Origin: Bubalus kerabau
Taxonomy: Eukaryota; Chordata; Mammalia; Artiodactyla; Bovidae
Assembly (NCBI RefSeq): GCF_029407905.1
Contig: NW_026577903.1
Coordinates: forward strand, 124,001-188,000
DNA: 64,000 nucleotides
Direction of reading: 5' to 3'
In this document: one piece after another, positions 60,801 to 64,000 of the stretch
Layout: every line of letters begins with the position of its first letter
How positions within the stretch are numbered: the stretch's first letter is position 1
Notes under the pieces: generated by a model
The model's database searches: none
What the model saw: only the letters and a program-made list of their open reading frames with translations
Told to the model about the DNA's origin: nothing
Position numbers and translations under genes: made by a program

Positions 60801-63800
60801 GAATGAAACCCCACTTGCCTCTCGAGTTCTTCAGTGGTGACAAGCCACTTGTTGAGCTGTATGTGGAACCTGCGGGTTTTTCCAGACGATGCACGAGGGT
60901 GTCAGTGCCCCTTTGTGTTGTGCCTTCATCCACAGGGTTGCCTTCGAAGAGGTGTCCAGGCATCGGGTTCTTATCAAGAGCGTACCGAGAAATCATAGTC
61001 TTTTGGCATGTGGCACCACCCGCGAGCTACGTCTCGAATTTCCTCGTGAGACCGGCCTCATCCTGAAGTGCCCCGTGAAGGTCGGGAACCCCTTACAAAC
61101 AAAGCAGGGAAAGTGACCCTCCTATCACGAACAGGAAGGGAGAAGGGGCTCAGATAAACTGGTGCCGGGAACCTCGGTGTTCACCTCGAGTGAGACCGAT
61201 ATTTCGGGGAACTTTTGGGGTCACATCAAGGGTGTCAAGTATCGTTTCGCACTTCAAGACGGAACGTGGGACTTTTCTTGAGAAGCTGTAGCGGGCAAGG
61301 GCCTCATCTTGCGATGACGAGGGAACCAAGTGCTTTTTCTCGAGTTGTGGCGGGATTCTCGAGTTACGAAGGGGAATTCAGGCTTCCTCTTGTGTTGGCC
61401 CAGGGAAGTCCAATCTTCCATTCGAGTTGTTAGGGAGAGCGGGGGATTGCTCTCGAGTTACAGAAGGGCAAAAGAGACCTCATCTAGGCTTGTTTCCAGG
61501 ACCTAATGTTCCTCTCCAGGGGAGACAGGGATCTCGGGGTTGCATTCCAGACCCACCTGGTGAGTCAGGCCTTGTCTCGAGGGGAAGCAAAGGACTCCAT
61601 TCTCCTCTCGAGTCGCGACGGGTATCTCTTGGAGCCCACTAAGTGGCCTAAAGGGAGTCAAGCCTCCTGTGGAGTTTGGAAAGAGGATTCGGGATTCCTC
61701 TCCAGGCCATGCAGGAAAAGAAGGCCCTCATCTCGCGATGACAGGGGCATATGGTGGGTTTTCTCGAGCTGCGGCGTCATTGTGGGGTTTCTCACGAGGT
61801 ACGACGGGGAGCTCAGGGAGCCTCTCTTATGGCGCGAGGGAAGTCAGGTCTCCATGTGCGTGGCGAGGGGGTGCGTGTCATTTCTATAGAGCCATGGAAG
61901 CAGATTCGGGCTTCAAGACACGTTGAAGTAGGACTCTCGAGGTCTTTTTCGCATTGTGGCAGGAAACCCTGGGTTCCCTCGACATGTGCCGGTGACCTCA
62001 TGGAGCTTCTCCAGGTGCCTCTGAGAAGTCAGGAGTACTGTGGAGTTGGGAGGGGCCTCTCGGGACTCCACTGGGTTTGGTGCAATGGATGAGAGCCTCA
62101 TCTCGAGTGGAGGCAGGAACCTCATGTTTCTTCTCCTGGGTTTCCTGGCGCCGGTACTGACTCGGATCGCAGTTTCCCTGCAGAGTTGGTACAGAAAATC
62201 AGGTCTCGTCTTGTGTGGAGGAATGGAACTCCACTTGCCTCTCGAGTTGTTCACGGGGTGACAGACCACTTGTTGAACTGTGTTTGTAACCTGCGGGTTT
62301 TTCTGGACGATAAACGGGGGTGTCAGTGCCCCTTCGTGTTGTGCTTTCATCCACAGGCTTTCCTTCGTAAAGGTGTCAGGGCATTGCATTCTTATCAAGA
62401 GTAGACCGGGAAATCGGGGTCTTTCGGCTTGTGGCACCACCCACGAGGCTACGTCTCGAATTTCCTCGTGAGACCTGCCTCATCCTTAGGCGTGCTGGAA
62501 AGGTCGGGAACCCCTTCCAGACATAGCAGGGGAATCGACACTCCTGTCGCGATCACGAGGGGAGAAGGAGCTCAAATGAAGTGGTTCCGGGAACCTCGGT
62601 GTTCCTTTCGAGTGAGACCGGTATGTCGGGGAATTTTGAGATTGCATCAAGGGTGCCAAGTACTGTTTCGCACTTCAAGACAGAACGTGGGACTTCTCTT
62701 GAGTCGCTGTAGAGGGCAAGGGCCTCATCTAGCACTGATGAGGGAACCACGTGGATTTTCTCGAGTTTCGGCAGGATTCTCGAGTTACGATGTCGAATTC
62801 AGGCTTCCAATTGTATTGGCCCAGGGAAGTCCAATCTTCCATTCGATTTGCGAGGGAGAGCTGGCGATTGCTCTCTAGTAACTGCAGTGCAAAATAGACC
62901 TCATCTAGACTTGTGTCCAGGACTGAGTTTTCCTCTCCATGTGCGACAGGAACTCGGGGTTGCATTCCAGACTCACACGGGGAGTCAGGCCTCGTCTCGA
63001 GGGGAAGCAAAGGACTCTGCTCTCCCTTCAAGTCCTGACAGGTATCTCTTGGAGCCAACTGAGAGGCCTAAAGAGAGTCAAGCCTCCTGTGGAGTCTGGA
63101 GAGAGGACTCGGTTTTGCTCTCCATGCCAGGCAGGAAAGAAGTCCCTCATCTCGTGATGACGGGGGCGTATCGTGGGTTTTCTCGAGCTGCGGTGCCTGA
63201 ATGGGGTTTCCGAAGAGGTACGACGGGGAGCTCAGGGAGACTCTCTTCAGGCGTCAGGGAAGTCAGGTCTCCATGCGCATGGCGATGGGGAGCGGGTCTT
63301 TGCTCTCGAGTCATTGTAGGGGAATCGGGCCTCAAGACGCGCCGAAGGACTCTCAAGGTCTTTCTCGGGTCGCAGCAGGAAACCCTGGGTTCCCTTGACT
63401 TGTGCCGGTGACCTCAGGTAGATTCTCAAGGTGCCTCTGAGAATTCAAGGATACTGTGGAGTTGGGAGGGGCCTCTCGCGACTCATCTGGGTTTGGTGCA
63501 ATGGAAGAGGGCCTCATCTCGAGTTGAGGCAGGAACCTCAGGTTTCCTCTCCATTTCTAACTCGGATGGCAGGGTCCCTGAAGAGTTGGGACAGGAGAGT
63601 CAGGCCTCATCTTGTGTGGAGGAATTGAACTCCGCTTGCCTATCGAGTTGTTCACGGGGTGACATTCCACTTGTCGAGCTGTGTGTAGAACCTGTGGGTT
63701 TTTCTGGACGATGCACGGGAGTTTTAGTAACCCTTCTGTTGTGCCTTCATCCACAGGGTTGCCTTCGAAGTGGTGTCCGGGCATCGGGTTCTTATCCAGA

Positions 63801-64000
63801 GCGGACCGCACAATCGGGGTCTTTCGGCATGTGGCACCACCCACGAGGCTACGTCTCGAATTTCCTCCTGAGAAAGGCCTCATCCTTAGGTGCGCCGGGA
63901 TGGGCGGGAACTCCTTCCAGACAAAGCAGGGGAATTTACCCTCCTGTCGTGATCAGGAGGGGAGAAAGTCATCAGATGAAGTGGTGCCGGGAACTTCGGT
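51851..64000. repeat. Diverged class-B monomers 34-42 (runs off the window)
   Basis: Nine monomers with gagaagtcaggg-type strings and 'cctaaaggg', mutually more different than the class-A block. Several keep the EcoRI site in the gaattcaggc context (~52,936, 55,735, 61,374, 62,795). Monomers 37, 40 and 41 carry the ~15-bp insertion variant (~56,489-56,515, ~60,709-60,740, ~62,133-62,160). I see no 13-mer order and no insertion of other DNA. The last monomer is cut by the window end. Confidence 0.8.

Larger units (their letters stand above)
4793..64000. repeat. Tandem satellite array, ~1.40-kb monomer (bovine satellite I / 1.715 type)
   Basis: A landmark (the a of actccRctggg, or its variant) recurs 42 times, at about 4868, 6271, 7671, 9072, 10492, 11912, 13746, 15147, 16549, 18068, 19475, 20867, 22266, 23677, 25081, 26485, 27803, 29223, 30643, 32477, 33878, 35280, 36799, 38206, 39599, 40999, 42411, 43816, 45220, 46624, 48010, 49415, 50819, 52222, 53624, 55027, 56426, 57839, 59241, 60646, 62066 and 63481. 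Most spacings are 1,399-1,420 bp, often 1,404. CTCGAG motifs are abundant. A ~31-bp sub-period is visible. The monomer length, 31-bp ancestry and EcoRI site in many units agree with the described bovine 1.715 satellite. Goat and sheep satellite I monomers are shorter (~0.8 kb). All orientations are the same. The array contains no gene. Confidence 0.93.

Noticed and set aside
4793..64000. CENP-B box (NTTCGNNNNANNCGGGN) in the monomer
   Set aside because: Recurrent TTCG contexts checked by eye (ttcgagttgcgaggg, ttcgcacttcaag, ttcggcatgtgg, ttcgaagaggtg) fail at the required A or CGGG positions. A full pattern scan was not possible.
4793..64000. CRISPR array or prokaryotic repeat system
   Set aside because: The repeats are ~1.4 kb with a diffuse 31-bp sub-period and no unique spacers. 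Ruminant SINEs place the DNA in a mammal.
44668..64000. Third copy of the 13-monomer unit
   Set aside because: After ~51,850 monomer spacings are near-uniform (1,399-1,420), the 1,834-bp and 1,519-bp monomers are absent, and class B is continuous.

Overview
The window reads as a bovine (tribe Bovini) pericentromeric region. Two observations support this. The flank carries ruminant-specific SINEs: a BOV-A2 dimer with intact target-site duplications and a Bov-tA copy. The remaining ~59 kb is a tandem array of a ~1.40-kb monomer built on a ~31-bp sub-period. That matches the known description of bovine satellite I (the 1.715 g/cm3 satellite, ~1.4 kb monomer, 31-bp prototype). I did not run a database comparison, so the species call is an inference. 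No protein-coding gene, tRNA, rRNA or CRISPR array is supported. Open reading frames on both strands are by-products of a GC-rich repeat whose monomer (often 1,404 bp) is divisible by three.

Layout. Positions 1-4,792 are non-satellite DNA: a GC-rich LTR-like element ending in a polyadenylation signal (1 to ~778), AT-rich sequence with an apparent old antisense L1 fragment, BOV-A2 (2,340-2,612), Bov-tA (3,332-3,511), and a second copy of the LTR-like element (~4,236-4,792). The satellite begins directly at that second copy's 3' end, around 4,793, and continues past the window end. A fixed landmark gives 42 monomers. Two monomer classes are visible: class A (gagaggtgaggg/gagaggcgaggg and 'cctcaaggg') and class B (gagaagtcaggg and 'cctaaaggg').

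Higher-order structure is the main result. Monomers 3-15 (7,119-25,932; class order A BBBB AA BBB AAA) recur as monomers 16-28. The offset is 18,814 bp at the start and 18,731-18,735 bp later, and the monomer-length series is the same, including odd lengths of 1,834 and 1,519 bp. This is a tandem duplication of a 13-monomer higher-order unit of ~18.8 kb. Copy 2 differs by a ~316-bp patch of homogenised sequence (27,417-27,732), an abutting 66-bp deletion and a 17-bp deletion. Behind copy 2 the near-identical, CpG-rich class-A monomers have expanded to seven (about 41,770-51,660), against two behind copy 1. From ~51,850 to the end lie nine older, mutually diverged class-B monomers without the 13-mer order.

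The biology visible here is satellite evolution (unequal exchange, register-shifted duplication and patchy conversion) next to a defined satellite/LTR-like boundary. I found no sign of a new enzymatic or defence system.
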